DNA of 64,000 bases from CAKSNH01 sp964422725 (lineage in GTDB: Bacteria > Bacillota > Clostridia > UBA1381), in assembly GCA_964422725.1 (NCBI GenBank), contig CAYRCC010000006.1, positions 1 through 64,000 of the forward strand, written 5' to 3'. The position numbers and the translations under genes were made by a program. Within the stretch, counting starts at the first letter, position 1; every line of letters starts with the position of its first letter. Under the pieces are notes generated by a model. That model saw only the letters and a program-made list of their open reading frames with translations. It ran no database searches and had not been told where the DNA came from. Positions 26,420 to 35,002 of this stretch are shown here, one piece after another.

Positions 26420-26821
26420 TTACTGCTGTACCACAAATTCATTGAAGTATACATTCTCGATACCGCTAAGCTCATATTCCTGCGACAATTTGTCTATGAT
26501 TTCCTTTTTAATATCATCTTGGATATCGGCTTTCATAATATCGTCGTAATTTTTACTTCTCAAAACTCTTACAACGGCATCACGAACCTTAAACGAATTA
26601 TCGGTCAGATACTTGTTTGTATCCTTGTCGCTCAGCTCCATCAAAATATCGGCTTTCACAAGACATTTGCTGTCCGAAATATTCGTCACAAAGAAATCGC
26701 CCGGATCATATATATATACTTCCGGCTGACTTGCCTTGTGTGCAAGCACAAAATATGTAACTCCGCCAGATATAAGCAACACAATAACCAAAATCAAAGC
26801 AATAATAATTTTTTTCTGCAT
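26420..26821 (-). CDS. fliL: Flagellar stator-associated protein FliL
   Basis: A 133-residue single-pass membrane protein: a short cytoplasmic N-terminus, a transmembrane helix (residues 5-27, IIIALILVIVLLISGGVTYF), and a FliL domain with YDPGDFFVTNISDSKCLVKA and a final VYFNEFVVQ strand. FliL surrounds the stator units and supports torque. It lies between motB and fliM. Confidence 0.93.
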   Translation of the reverse strand: MQKKIIIALILVIVLLISGGVTYFVLAHKASQPEVYIYDPGDFFVTNISDSKCLVKADILMELSDKDTNKYLTDNSFKVRDAVVRVLRSKNYDDIMKADIQDDIKKEIIDKLSQEYELSGIENVYFNEFVVQQ

Positions 26822-26838
26822 AGCAATTCCCTCCGCGT

Positions 26839-27585
26839 TTAATTTATAACGTTGATAACAAAATCAACTCGTCTGTTCAGCCGTCTGCCCTCCTCCAGAC
26901 TGTTATCGGCAAACGGGTGATACTCGCCGTATCCCACCGCCGACATCTGCGTTGCCGGAAGACCCGTGGTTTCTATCATATACCTGAGCACATTTACCGC
27001 TCTTGCGGTCGACAATTCCCAGTTTGACGGGAACTCCCTCGTCTTAATCGGCAGATTGTCGGTATGTCCTTCTATTCTCACCATTTCAATCGTCCGATTA
27101 TACGTTTTTAATGCATAAGATACATCATTCAAAATCTGATACGACTCAGGCTTAATATTCGCCTTACCCAAGTCAAACAGCACATTGCTCGTAAACCTTA
27201 TTCTGATTTCATCTCCGGCTCTGGTCAAAACCACGTCTTTTGCAAGATTATTCTGTTCGATATAGCCTTTGAGCTGCTGATACAGTGCCTCTGCCGTCTG
27301 CACGGATATTTCGCCCTGATTCATCAGGTTTTTATCGTCCGTTGCCGGCATATCCTCTTTTTGCGTATCCAAATCCGGAAACTCAAGTTCTTTGATTTGA
27401 CTTTCATCAAGCAGTACGCCCTTGCCGCCGCTCAGTGCCGCGACGAGTCTTTCCCACTTATTTGAGTCGATCGACGAGAACGAGTACAAAAGCACAAAGA
27501 ATGTCAGCAAAAGCGTAACCATATCGCCGTATGTGTCCATCCAATTGGCACCCTTAGGTCCGTCACCGCTCTTCTTTTTTCTCAT
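26839..27585 (-). CDS. motB: Flagellar stator protein MotB
   Basis: A 248-residue stator subunit. The single N-terminal helix YGDMVTLLLTFFVLLYSFSS (residues 19-38) contains the ion-binding aspartate. The C-terminal OmpA-like peptidoglycan-binding domain has RIEGHTDNLPI, NWELSTARAVNVLRYM and a final LNRRVDFVI. The helix could suit either proton or sodium coupling, and I cannot decide between them. Its ATG overlaps the motA stop (ATGA). Confidence 0.96.
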   Translation of the reverse strand: MRKKKSGDGPKGANWMDTYGDMVTLLLTFFVLLYSFSSIDSNKWERLVAALSGGKGVLLDESQIKELEFPDLDTQKEDMPATDDKNLMNQGEISVQTAEALYQQLKGYIEQNNLAKDVVLTRAGDEIRIRFTSNVLFDLGKANIKPESYQILNDVSYALKTYNRTIEMVRIEGHTDNLPIKTREFPSNWELSTARAVNVLRYMIETTGLPATQMSAVGYGEYHPFADNSLEEGRRLNRRVDFVINVIN

Positions 27586-28379
27586 CTTGCCACGCTTTCT
27601 GCATCACTCGACGCGGACTCTTTTGCGGCGTCCTGCTCGGACCTTGCGATAAACGACAACAGCTTTTCTTCAATCAGTCTTGGGTTTTCACCTGCCTGTA
27701 TTGACAAAAGACCTTCCAAAATCAGCTCGTTGTACTTTGTTTCCTCTTCCGCCATTTTTTGCAGTTTTGTTGCAAGCGGAGTACATACCATATTTGCAAC
27801 TATACAGCCGTACAGCGTTGTAACAAGTGCCGTTGCCATACCGCCGCCCAGGTTTGCCGAGTCGTTAAGGCTTCGCAGCATACCGATAAGACCGATAAGC
27901 GTACCAATCATACCGAACGCCGGTGCAAATGACGACGCACTCAGCAAAATGTTACTTCCCATACCGTGTCTGTCCTCTTTAAACACGATTTCCGTTTCCA
28001 TAATATTACGGATAAGCTCAGGGTCAGTACCGTCAACCACAAGCATAATTCCCTTTTTCAGGAACGGATCGTCGATTTCACGCGATTTGTTGTCAAGCGC
28101 CAGCAAACCGTCTTTTCTTGCGATATTTGCAAGGTCGATAATCTTATATATAGTGCTGTAAAGGTCATACTCGGTCTTTTTAAACGCGATAGGTATAACC
28201 TTGAGCATACTTTTCAAATCCTTACCCGAATAGCTCGCCACCGTAGCACCGATAGTACCGCCGATTGTAATAAATATTGACGGCAAGTCCCAGAACGAAT
28301 CCGGCGAACCCTGCTGTGCAATACCGCCGACCAAGCAAGCTATCGTAATTAAAATTCCAACAATGGTTGTTATTTCCAT
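27582..28379 (-). CDS. motA: Flagellar stator protein MotA
   Basis: A 265-residue, four-helix stator protein. The channel-lining region SFAPAFGMIGTLIGLIGML (about 150-170) and the cytoplasmic loop between helices 2 and 3, which contacts FliG, are present. The ATG at 28379 is used since GGGG lies about 8 bases upstream; a GTG three codons earlier is possible. motAB placed inside the flagellar cluster between flbD and fliL differs from Bacillus, where motAB is separate. Confidence 0.96.
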   Translation of the reverse strand: MEITTIVGILITIACLVGGIAQQGSPDSFWDLPSIFITIGGTIGATVASYSGKDLKSMLKVIPIAFKKTEYDLYSTIYKIIDLANIARKDGLLALDNKSREIDDPFLKKGIMLVVDGTDPELIRNIMETEIVFKEDRHGMGSNILLSASSFAPAFGMIGTLIGLIGMLRSLNDSANLGGGMATALVTTLYGCIVANMVCTPLATKLQKMAEEETKYNELILEGLLSIQAGENPRLIEEKLLSFIARSEQDAAKESASSDAESVAR

Positions 28380-28440
28380 TAATTTCACCCCTGCTTATCT
28401 TATTTTAAGCATTAATTAAGCTCAAATTATTATGTAAATT

Positions 28441-28668
28441 TTATTTCTGAACGTCATCGTCTGAGATAACGTTTCCGCTCAGTATACCCTTGAAAGTTCT
28501 TTTTCTGTATTCTATGATTCTGTTTACCAATTCCTCCGCGCTTTCAACCACAACTATCTTCTTTCCGGTGGAAAGCGACACTACCGTATCCGGTGTTTCT
28601 TCTATAAATTCAATCAAATCCGGATTCACAAAAAACTCCGTATTGTTAAGTCTTGTCACCAATACCAT
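28441..28668 (-). CDS. flbD: FlbD/SwrD-like small flagellar protein
   Basis: A 75-residue protein beginning MVLVTRLNNTEFFVNPDLIE and including TPDTVVSLSTGKKIVVVES, the pattern of the FlbD/SwrD family (not the Caulobacter regulator of the same name). In Bacillus SwrD increases flagellar power and sits between flgE and fliL, as here. The ATG at 28668 is supported by AAAGGA 9 bases upstream. It precedes motA, which fits a link to stator function (inference). Confidence 0.9.
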   Translation of the reverse strand: MVLVTRLNNTEFFVNPDLIEFIEETPDTVVSLSTGKKIVVVESAEELVNRIIEYRKRTFKGILSGNVISDDDVQK

Positions 28669-28706
28669 GGCAATCATTCCTTTATACAAATTTTATACCG
28701 CACAGC

Positions 28707-28726
28707 CGGCGGCTCTCATGCCGCCG
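28707..28726 (-). other. Hairpin in the flgE-flbD spacer
   Basis: A perfect 7-base GC stem (CGGCGGC/GCCGCCG) with a six-base loop lies in the 77-base spacer. There is no T-run, so a role in mRNA stability or partial attenuation after flgE is possible. Confidence 0.4.
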
Positions 28727-28745
28727 ACCGCACGCCGAAAGCAAA

Positions 28746-29573
28746 TTATCTCTTCAAGTTTACAAGTTCTTCCAAAAGTGTATCCGATACCGTAATAACT
28801 CTTGAGTTTGCCTGATAACCTCTCTGTGTAATAATCATATCCGTAAATTCATCTGCAAGGCTTACGTTAGATGCCTCCAGATAACCGGCAATAATCTCGC
28901 CCGTACCGTTGTTGCCGGCGATATTGTCATCGGCGGTAATCATATTTTCGTCATCGCCCGAAAGGTCACATCTGAATAAGCTGTTGCCGACTTTCTCAAG
29001 CGCACTCGGATTTTTGTAGTTGATTACGCCGATCTGCGCATCGGAAATAGCCTCTTTTGCACCCTCCTGATTGATACCGTACATCTGTCCTACCGAGTCA
29101 ATGGAAATGTTTGTATATTCGTCAACATCAATCTGAATCGGGTCACCGTCAACGTTCAGTACCTTGTAGCCGATACCCGACAAAACAAGGTTACCCTCCT
29201 GGTCAAGCTCAAAGTTACCTACTCTTGTACAGAATATATCCTCCTCGCTCACACCCTGAAGCGTGAAGAAACCGTCGCCGGTAAGCATAACGTTTGTTTC
29301 AACCTCGGTTGTTGTCTGCGTGCCGACATTCCAGTTTGTGTTAATCGCCGCAAGCTGAACACCAAGACCCACCTGTTTGATGTTGATACCGCCCACGCCG
29401 TCGTCAACCGGAGCACTTCCCGAGCCTATAGTCTGGCTGAACACGTCCGAAAATGCCGCTTTCTGAGTTTTAAAACCGTAAGTGTTTACGTTGGCAATGT
29501 TATTGCCGATAACGTCCATTCTTGTCTGATGTGTTTTCAAACCCGAAACACCCGAATACATTGATCTTATCAT
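28746..29573 (-). CDS. flgE: Flagellar hook protein FlgE
   Basis: A 275-residue rod/hook family protein beginning MIRSMYSGVSGLKTHQTRMD with GNNIANVNTYGFKTQ, and ending in a C-terminal helix (YLEASNVSLADEFTDMIITQ, RGYQANSRVITVSDTLLEEL). At this position, after fliK and flgD, it is the hook subunit. It is short compared with enterobacterial FlgE but close to the Bacillus hook protein length. It needs FlgD as scaffold and FliK for length control. Confidence 0.92.
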   Translation of the reverse strand: MIRSMYSGVSGLKTHQTRMDVIGNNIANVNTYGFKTQKAAFSDVFSQTIGSGSAPVDDGVGGINIKQVGLGVQLAAINTNWNVGTQTTTEVETNVMLTGDGFFTLQGVSEEDIFCTRVGNFELDQEGNLVLSGIGYKVLNVDGDPIQIDVDEYTNISIDSVGQMYGINQEGAKEAISDAQIGVINYKNPSALEKVGNSLFRCDLSGDDENMITADDNIAGNNGTGEIIAGYLEASNVSLADEFTDMIITQRGYQANSRVITVSDTLLEELVNLKR

Positions 29574-29651
29574 TTTTCAAATCCTCCATACTCATAAAAT
29601 TCATATATATTTACAAATTGGTCAATGACCCTGTAACTCACCTTTAAATCC

Positions 29652-29669
29652 GCCGTCCGTACCGACGGC
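29652..29669 (-). other. Hairpin in the flgD-flgE spacer
   Basis: GCCGTC and GACGGC form a six-base stem with a six-base loop in the 137-base flgD-flgE spacer. GGTCA-A-TGACC occurs about 30 bases further on. No promoter is apparent in the spacer. Confidence 0.35.
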
Positions 29670-29710
29670 AATCCCGGCTGTACGCCGCAAGTCCAAGCCG
29701 AACCGCCCGT

Positions 29711-30217
29711 TTACAGTGCCGACTCGTCCGCACCGCTTTGCTGTGTGCCGTTCTGCTCGCCGCTCTCGCCGTCCGACGGTGTGTCTGACTTGTACGGCTC
29801 TGCAAGAACCTCTTTTATATTGTCCATTCCCACAAGAACGCCGCCGATATCAAGCGTAATCTCGCCGCCGTCGTAAACCACGCTGTCGACACGACCGGTA
29901 ATATAGCTGCTGCCGTACTCCGCCACAACATACTTGCCTACCATATCAAAGCCCTGCTGTGCCGTCATAGCTTCTGTCATATTAATAGTCTGTTCAAGAG
30001 TCGTAAACTGCGCAAGCTGTGACAAAAATTCCGTATCATCGGTAGGATTAAGCGGATCCTGATTGGACAGCTTTGCTATCATAATCTGCAGAAACGTGTC
30101 TTTACCTATAATAGAATTTTCGTTGTCGGCGGAAACCGCCGTATATTCCCGCGCACTCACCGTCTTGGTTGTGTCCGAAAACAGGTTTAGCGAATTGTTC
30201 GCAATAGTTGTTGACAT
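29711..30217 (-). CDS. flgD: Flagellar hook scaffold protein FlgD
   Basis: A 168-residue hook-capping scaffold. The FlgD signature GKDTFLQIMIAKLSNQDPLN, followed by DDTEFLSQLAQFTTLEQTIN, is complete. A small beta domain follows, and the last 25 residues are polar. The C-terminal region is shorter than in enterobacteria, which is usual in Firmicutes. It lies 11 bases after fliK. Confidence 0.95.
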   Translation of the reverse strand: MSTTIANNSLNLFSDTTKTVSAREYTAVSADNENSIIGKDTFLQIMIAKLSNQDPLNPTDDTEFLSQLAQFTTLEQTINMTEAMTAQQGFDMVGKYVVAEYGSSYITGRVDSVVYDGGEITLDIGGVLVGMDNIKEVLAEPYKSDTPSDGESGEQNGTQQSGADESAL

Positions 30218-30228
30218 ACCCTTCCTCC

Positions 30229-31776
30229 TTATGCACTTATTTCAATGCTTGCCAATGCTGCCTCTATGTCCTCCATAACAGCCTGATAATCGGCTTTTTC
30301 ATCATCTTTTCTGCCGCCGGACTGCTCTTTTTGTCCGCTGTGCTCACCGCCGGACTGCTCTCTGTTATTCTGCAGTGCCGAGTGTTCAAGCTGTATATTG
30401 TTCAAGTTGACACCCTGTTCCTTAATTGTTTCGCTAAGCTGTGCAAGCTGTGACGAAATCATCTGACGCACCTGTTCGTTTGTTGCCGTAAGCTTAACAT
30501 TCAGCTCACCGTCAACCGATTGCAGCTTAATTATAATCTTACCCAGTGTTTCAGGCTGTAATTGCAGTACCATTTCTTTTGCCGGCTGTGCCGTATCAAT
30601 AAAGCCGTCTGTTTTCAGTGCCGACGTCATAATCCGTCCGAGCTGCTGTGACGTACTTACGTTGGTATCTGTGTTGTACAGCTTAAAGCTGTGTGTCTGA
30701 ATATGTCCCTGTCCCTGAATCTGTGTGAACGCGCCGTGTGTCTTTTCCGCGCTGCCGTTTTTCACTTTCGCTGCAAGGCTGTCGCGACCGGCACCGTTTT
30801 CACCGCCGTTTTCACTCCGACTGTCAGTTTCGCCCGCAAAACCCGACTCCGTTTCGGACTCCGCCGCCGTTCCAAACTCAAAACTCGGCTCATCGGTCTG
30901 CGCGATATCCGACACACCGTCCTCCGGCGCGCTTTCGCTCACTGTATTTTCCGCCGTCACACCGTCCCCGGTCTGAACATAGCTATTGTCGGTTTCAACA
31001 GCCTCGTCTGCTGCAACGTTTTTGACCGTTTCCTCCTCGTCCTTCTCCGGCTCATCAACGCCGAAGAACAGATTTTGAATAAGGTTCTCCATTTTATTGA
31101 TGGTCTTTTCTTTTCCGACACTGTTCAGCGGCGAATTGAAAGTTACATATTTAACGCTTTCAACTTCTTTTGCCTGTATTCCGCTGTTTGTGATAATCTG
31201 TGTAAGCTTTTGCACATTGTCCGCGCCTGACTGCACCGCCGGCTCAGACTCAGCTTGAGTGTTTCCGCTCGACTGCACCGTCTGTGCGCCGAACTCCGAC
31301 TGAGCGTTTTCGTCGATTTCCCCGTTCTCAGCCGCACCGACCGCCGCCGTATCGGTCATACCGACTTCGGCAGTTGCCGCGACAGTCTGCACTGTCGGCA
31401 CAACAGCCTGCCCGTCCGTACCGATTTCGCCGTCAAACGGTATTTGCTCCGTATTCGGCATTTGTGCGATTTCAGCCGTACCCTCCGCTGACACCTCCGT
31501 CACCTCGACACCCGACGTTTCGGACATATCATCAGGATTCGTCACATCATACCCCGCAAACGGCATATAAGCCGCCATCAGTGCCGCCGCCTCCGAAAGC
31601 TGTACATCAACAATGCCGTTTTCGTCCTTTTCCGCCGCGCTCACAGTGCCGCCACACTCGCCGAGCACCTGTGCGAACTCGCCCGTTTCCGCGCTTTGCT
31701 CGCTGTTCTTTGCCGACGACACAATCGTCATTAACGACGCGCCGTTCTGCACGCTTGCAATCATTTCACCTGCCAC
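30229..31776 (-). CDS. fliK: Flagellar hook-length control protein FliK
   Basis: A 515-residue export substrate. The first 370 residues are acidic, Ala/Glu/Thr-rich and low in complexity, which suits a molecular ruler. The C-terminal Flg_hook domain (about 385-465) has MVLQLQPETLGKIIIKLQ and VRQMISSQLAQLSETIKEQG, which contacts FlhB to switch export. A Gln/Gly/Ser-rich tail follows. It lies between the motE-like gene and flgD. Confidence 0.92.
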   Translation of the reverse strand: MAGEMIASVQNGASLMTIVSSAKNSEQSAETGEFAQVLGECGGTVSAAEKDENGIVDVQLSEAAALMAAYMPFAGYDVTNPDDMSETSGVEVTEVSAEGTAEIAQMPNTEQIPFDGEIGTDGQAVVPTVQTVAATAEVGMTDTAAVGAAENGEIDENAQSEFGAQTVQSSGNTQAESEPAVQSGADNVQKLTQIITNSGIQAKEVESVKYVTFNSPLNSVGKEKTINKMENLIQNLFFGVDEPEKDEEETVKNVAADEAVETDNSYVQTGDGVTAENTVSESAPEDGVSDIAQTDEPSFEFGTAAESETESGFAGETDSRSENGGENGAGRDSLAAKVKNGSAEKTHGAFTQIQGQGHIQTHSFKLYNTDTNVSTSQQLGRIMTSALKTDGFIDTAQPAKEMVLQLQPETLGKIIIKLQSVDGELNVKLTATNEQVRQMISSQLAQLSETIKEQGVNLNNIQLEHSALQNNREQSGGEHSGQKEQSGGRKDDEKADYQAVMEDIEAALASIEISA

Positions 31777-31794
31777 ATTTCAAACCTCCTTCAC

Positions 31795-32487
31795 TTAGTT
31801 GGTTGCTGTATTTTCTGTACCTGTTGCATTTGTTGTACCGGTTGTATTTGCTGTGCCTGCCGTATCTGTTTTGTTTGACGAATTAACTACGCGCAGCAAA
31901 CCCATCGCATAACTTGTATCCATTTCGCTTAATATATCCGCGGCCTTTTCGTCGCTCAGATTTTTCACAATCTGTGCAACCTCGTTTTTATCGTCATACC
32001 GCATTAGGATTCTCGCCGCCACATCAGCGTCCATATCCTCGTAAATCTTTGCCACGTCACGCACACTGCGCTCCTTGTTTTCAAACTCTGTCTGTTTTTC
32101 CGTGACATTCTCATTCATTAAATTCAGCTGTGCCTCTTTTTCGACAATTGCCGCCTCACGCGCATCAAGCTCGGTTTCGCGCACATCAAGTGCCTTTTTC
32201 TCCTCCAGAATGTGCGTTTGCTGAGTTTCTATACTTGCCATACTTTCTCTGTACTCAATTTCACGCTGTTCAACCGCCGTTTTCGGCATTAAAAATTCCG
32301 CTGTTTTGGTTCTTATTGCGCCGACATTAAAGCAAAAACACGCTATAAAGGCGGCCAAAACCACAAAAATTACAATAAATGCTATGACTTTTCCGATTAT
32401 ACCCTTTTTTGATTTCTTTATATTCACTTGTTGACTGCCTGCCGTTGCCGGCATTTTTTTAGGTTTTTTATTAATTACATCAGCCAT
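31795..32487 (-). CDS. MotE/YlxF-like membrane protein with MgtE-N-like domain
   Basis: A 230-residue single-pass membrane protein. The N-terminal basic segment and helix (IIGKVIAFIVIFVVLAAFIA, about 30-52) precede a coiled coil (LDVRETELDAREAAIVEKEA) and a MgtE-N-like helical domain (MDADVAARILMRYDDKNEVA, LSDEKAADILSEMD). The final 24 residues are almost only Thr, Gly, Asn and Ala. This matches YlxF/MotE proteins encoded between fliJ and fliK; in alpha-proteobacteria MotE chaperones MotC. It overlaps fliJ by eight bases. Confidence 0.82.
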   Translation of the reverse strand: MADVINKKPKKMPATAGSQQVNIKKSKKGIIGKVIAFIVIFVVLAAFIACFCFNVGAIRTKTAEFLMPKTAVEQREIEYRESMASIETQQTHILEEKKALDVRETELDAREAAIVEKEAQLNLMNENVTEKQTEFENKERSVRDVAKIYEDMDADVAARILMRYDDKNEVAQIVKNLSDEKAADILSEMDTSYAMGLLRVVNSSNKTDTAGTANTTGTTNATGTENTATN

Positions 32488-32926
32488 AATTCTCTGTTAT
32501 TTCACCGCCGTTACTCGATGACATATAATCATCTAAAATTTTGCTTTCTTCCATTGCAACTTCCTTTTTATATGCAATAAGCTGTTTTTCTCTCAGCTTT
32601 TCGTATGTTTTCCTGTTTGTCATAGTTTCGATTAACTCGCTCTGCGCCTCTGCCTTTTCGTATTCCTTTATTGAAATTTCAACGTTAATCTCAACTATTT
32701 TTTCCTTGAGCCGCTTTATGTACCTGTCCGCATTCACAAGCTCGGCAAGACTCGGCGCGCCCGTATAAATCTTTTTCGTTTCCTCGATTTCTGAATAGTA
32801 CCCTTCGCGGATATCCTTCAAATCGTTAAGCTGTTTGTTTATTATTGCCAGTCTGTTCTTTTTTTCCTTTTCCAGTGCCACTGTCACGTTTAACAGTGTC
32901 TGCAGGGTGAATTTGAACTTCTTCAT
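32480..32926 (-). CDS. fliJ: Flagellar export protein FliJ
   Basis: A 148-residue, almost wholly helical coiled-coil protein starting MKKFKFTLQTLLNVTVALEK, the typical FliJ beginning. It forms the central stalk of the FliI ATPase ring, like the gamma subunit of F-type ATPase, and couples it to FlhA. It lies 31 bases after fliI and overlaps the next gene. Confidence 0.92.
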   Translation of the reverse strand: MKKFKFTLQTLLNVTVALEKEKKNRLAIINKQLNDLKDIREGYYSEIEETKKIYTGAPSLAELVNADRYIKRLKEKIVEINVEISIKEYEKAEAQSELIETMTNRKTYEKLREKQLIAYKKEVAMEESKILDDYMSSSNGGEITENYG

Positions 32927-32957
32927 AACCGACTGTTCCCTTTCCCGCCCTCACGCG

Positions 32958-34277
32958 CTACATCTGCGCGCTTATGCTTTTAAGCTCGTTCAAGGTGTCC
33001 TCAAACGTGAACTCACTTCCGACAGTCTGACGGAGCAGATTGTTTATCTTGCCGTTTACGGCAATCGCCTCGTCAATTTCGGGATTTGACCCCGACTTGT
33101 ACGCACCGATATTAATCAGGTCCTCGGCATCTCTGTACACTGCCATTTTATTTTTCACGAAATTCGCCGCGGCTTTGTGGTCGCTGTCGACAATGTCCGA
33201 CATCAAACGGCTTATACTCGCCAAAACGTCAATCGCCGGATAATGGTTCTTGTTCGCCAACGCTCTTGACAGGACTATATGTCCGTCAAGGATACCGCGC
33301 ACCGCGTCGGTAATCGGCTCGTTAAGGTCGTCACCGTCAACCAGTACCGTATAAAGACCCGTTATTGAGCCTTTGTCCGACGTTCCGGTTCGCTCCAACA
33401 GCTTAGGCAGTTCCGTAAACACCGACGGCGTATATCCGCGTGATACCGGCGGTTCACCCATAGCCATACCGATTTCACGCTGTGCCATAGCAAAACGCGT
33501 AACCGAGTCCATCATAAGCAGTACTTTTTTGCCTTGTTCGCGGAAATATTCCGCAATCGCAGTACCGACCATAGCCGATTTAAGTCTAATAAGTGCCGGC
33601 TGGTCCGACGTTGCAACTACAATGACGGAGCGTTTTAAGCCCTCCTCCTGTAAGTCCTTTTCGATGAAGTCGTTAAGCTCTCTGCCGCGCTCGCCCACAA
33701 GCACTATCACATTTATATCTGCCGTCGCATTACGGGCAATCATACCCAAAAGTGTACTCTTGCCCACGCCGCTGCCGGCGAATATACCTATTCTCTGTCC
33801 GCTGCCGCAGGTTATAAGTCCGTCAATCGCCTTGATTCCGAGCGGCAGAATTTCCTTTATTCGCTTTCTTTTAAGCGGATTCGGCGGTGCGTTGTCAGCC
33901 TTAAAAAGCTCGCCGCCGACTATATCGCCTTTACCGTCAATCGGCTCTCCGAGTCCGTTCAGAATACGTCCTCTGAGGTCGTCCGATATTTTTACCTGCA
34001 AGGTTCTCTTTGTTGCCTCAACTCTGCTGCCCGAGCCTATTCCGTCAAGCGTACCGTAAGGCATCAGTATAACCTTATTGTCGCGAAAACCTATAACCTC
34101 CGACATAACCGTCGTATACCCGTCAATCGAGGTTATTTTGCATATTTCGCCGATTTTTGCGATAGGTCCTATCGACTCAACCGTCAGCCCCGTTACGCGC
34201 GACACCTTGCCGTAATAATTAAGCGTATCTGTGTTATCTACAATATTTCTGTAATACTCTAAATCAAAATTTGTCAT
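32958..34277 (-). CDS. fliI: Flagellum-specific ATP synthase-like export ATPase FliI
   Basis: A 439-residue ATPase of the flagellar export apparatus. Walker A is GIFAGSGVGKSTLLGMIARN (about 165-184). VLLMMDSVTRFAMAQREIGM is the Walker B region, and PPVSRGYTPSVFTELPKLLE is family-specific. The C-terminal domain closes the hexamer contacts. Its ATG overlaps the stop of fliH, which encodes its regulator (ATGA). Confidence 0.97.
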   Translation of the reverse strand: MTNFDLEYYRNIVDNTDTLNYYGKVSRVTGLTVESIGPIAKIGEICKITSIDGYTTVMSEVIGFRDNKVILMPYGTLDGIGSGSRVEATKRTLQVKISDDLRGRILNGLGEPIDGKGDIVGGELFKADNAPPNPLKRKRIKEILPLGIKAIDGLITCGSGQRIGIFAGSGVGKSTLLGMIARNATADINVIVLVGERGRELNDFIEKDLQEEGLKRSVIVVATSDQPALIRLKSAMVGTAIAEYFREQGKKVLLMMDSVTRFAMAQREIGMAMGEPPVSRGYTPSVFTELPKLLERTGTSDKGSITGLYTVLVDGDDLNEPITDAVRGILDGHIVLSRALANKNHYPAIDVLASISRLMSDIVDSDHKAAANFVKNKMAVYRDAEDLINIGAYKSGSNPEIDEAIAVNGKINNLLRQTVGSEFTFEDTLNELKSISAQM

Positions 34278-35002
34278 ATCTGTTTACATTCTTCCAACAA
34301 AGACTTTTTCAAATTTTCAAACTGCGCATCTATCGACGCATCAATAGTGCCGTAATCGGAATTAAGCAATATTTCCTCATTGGTAAGCTCGCGGTTTACG
34401 CTTACTTCGTAAATAGGCTTCAGCTTGCTCACGTCAATTTTATCTGCAAGCTCCTCGGAAATTTCTATCACCAGATTTTTCTCGTCCTTGAACCGTATAA
34501 GCACATCGTTAAGTGCCGACAGTATTGCCGTATCATCCTTTTCAAGCTCTATATTTATAATCTTTCTCGCAAGCATAAACGCAAGCTCTGTGATATTGCT
34601 TTTAATATCCTCGATTTGCTTTGCGAATTCACTCTCAATTTCGCCCTTCAGCTTTTCAAGCTCACCGTCAAGCTCCTCGCACCGATTCCGCGCAACCTTC
34701 ATTCCCTCGTCAAACCCTTTGCTTGCCTGTCTGAAAAGTTCCGCCGAACACTCGCTTTTCGCGTTTTCGACTATGCGCGCCGTTTCCAGCCGCATTTGTG
34801 CCAGAAAATTTCTCTTTTGCTGTTCGATTTCAGCCTCGGCATCTTTTATGCGCTGTTCAAGAGCGCGTTCACGCTCGTGAAAATCTTCCATCGTCTTTCG
34901 CGGTACGGATATATCGTCGTGCGGTTTTTCACCGCCGAGATAGCAAGGATTTTCCTCGTATGTAACCCGTGCGTTTTTTAGCACTTTATACAAACAATTC
35001 AT
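34274..35002 (-). CDS. fliH: Flagellar assembly protein FliH
   Basis: A 242-residue protein. A charged coiled coil (about residues 35-130, REKALEQ-like repeats) leads to the FliH/V-ATPase subunit E-like C-terminal domain (LAFMLARKIINIELEKDDT onward). FliH binds and restrains FliI and links it to the C-ring. Its start overlaps the end of fliG by 17 bases, and its stop overlaps fliI. Confidence 0.92.
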   Translation of the reverse strand: MNCLYKVLKNARVTYEENPCYLGGEKPHDDISVPRKTMEDFHERERALEQRIKDAEAEIEQQKRNFLAQMRLETARIVENAKSECSAELFRQASKGFDEGMKVARNRCEELDGELEKLKGEIESEFAKQIEDIKSNITELAFMLARKIINIELEKDDTAILSALNDVLIRFKDEKNLVIEISEELADKIDVSKLKPIYEVSVNRELTNEEILLNSDYGTIDASIDAQFENLKKSLLEECKQI

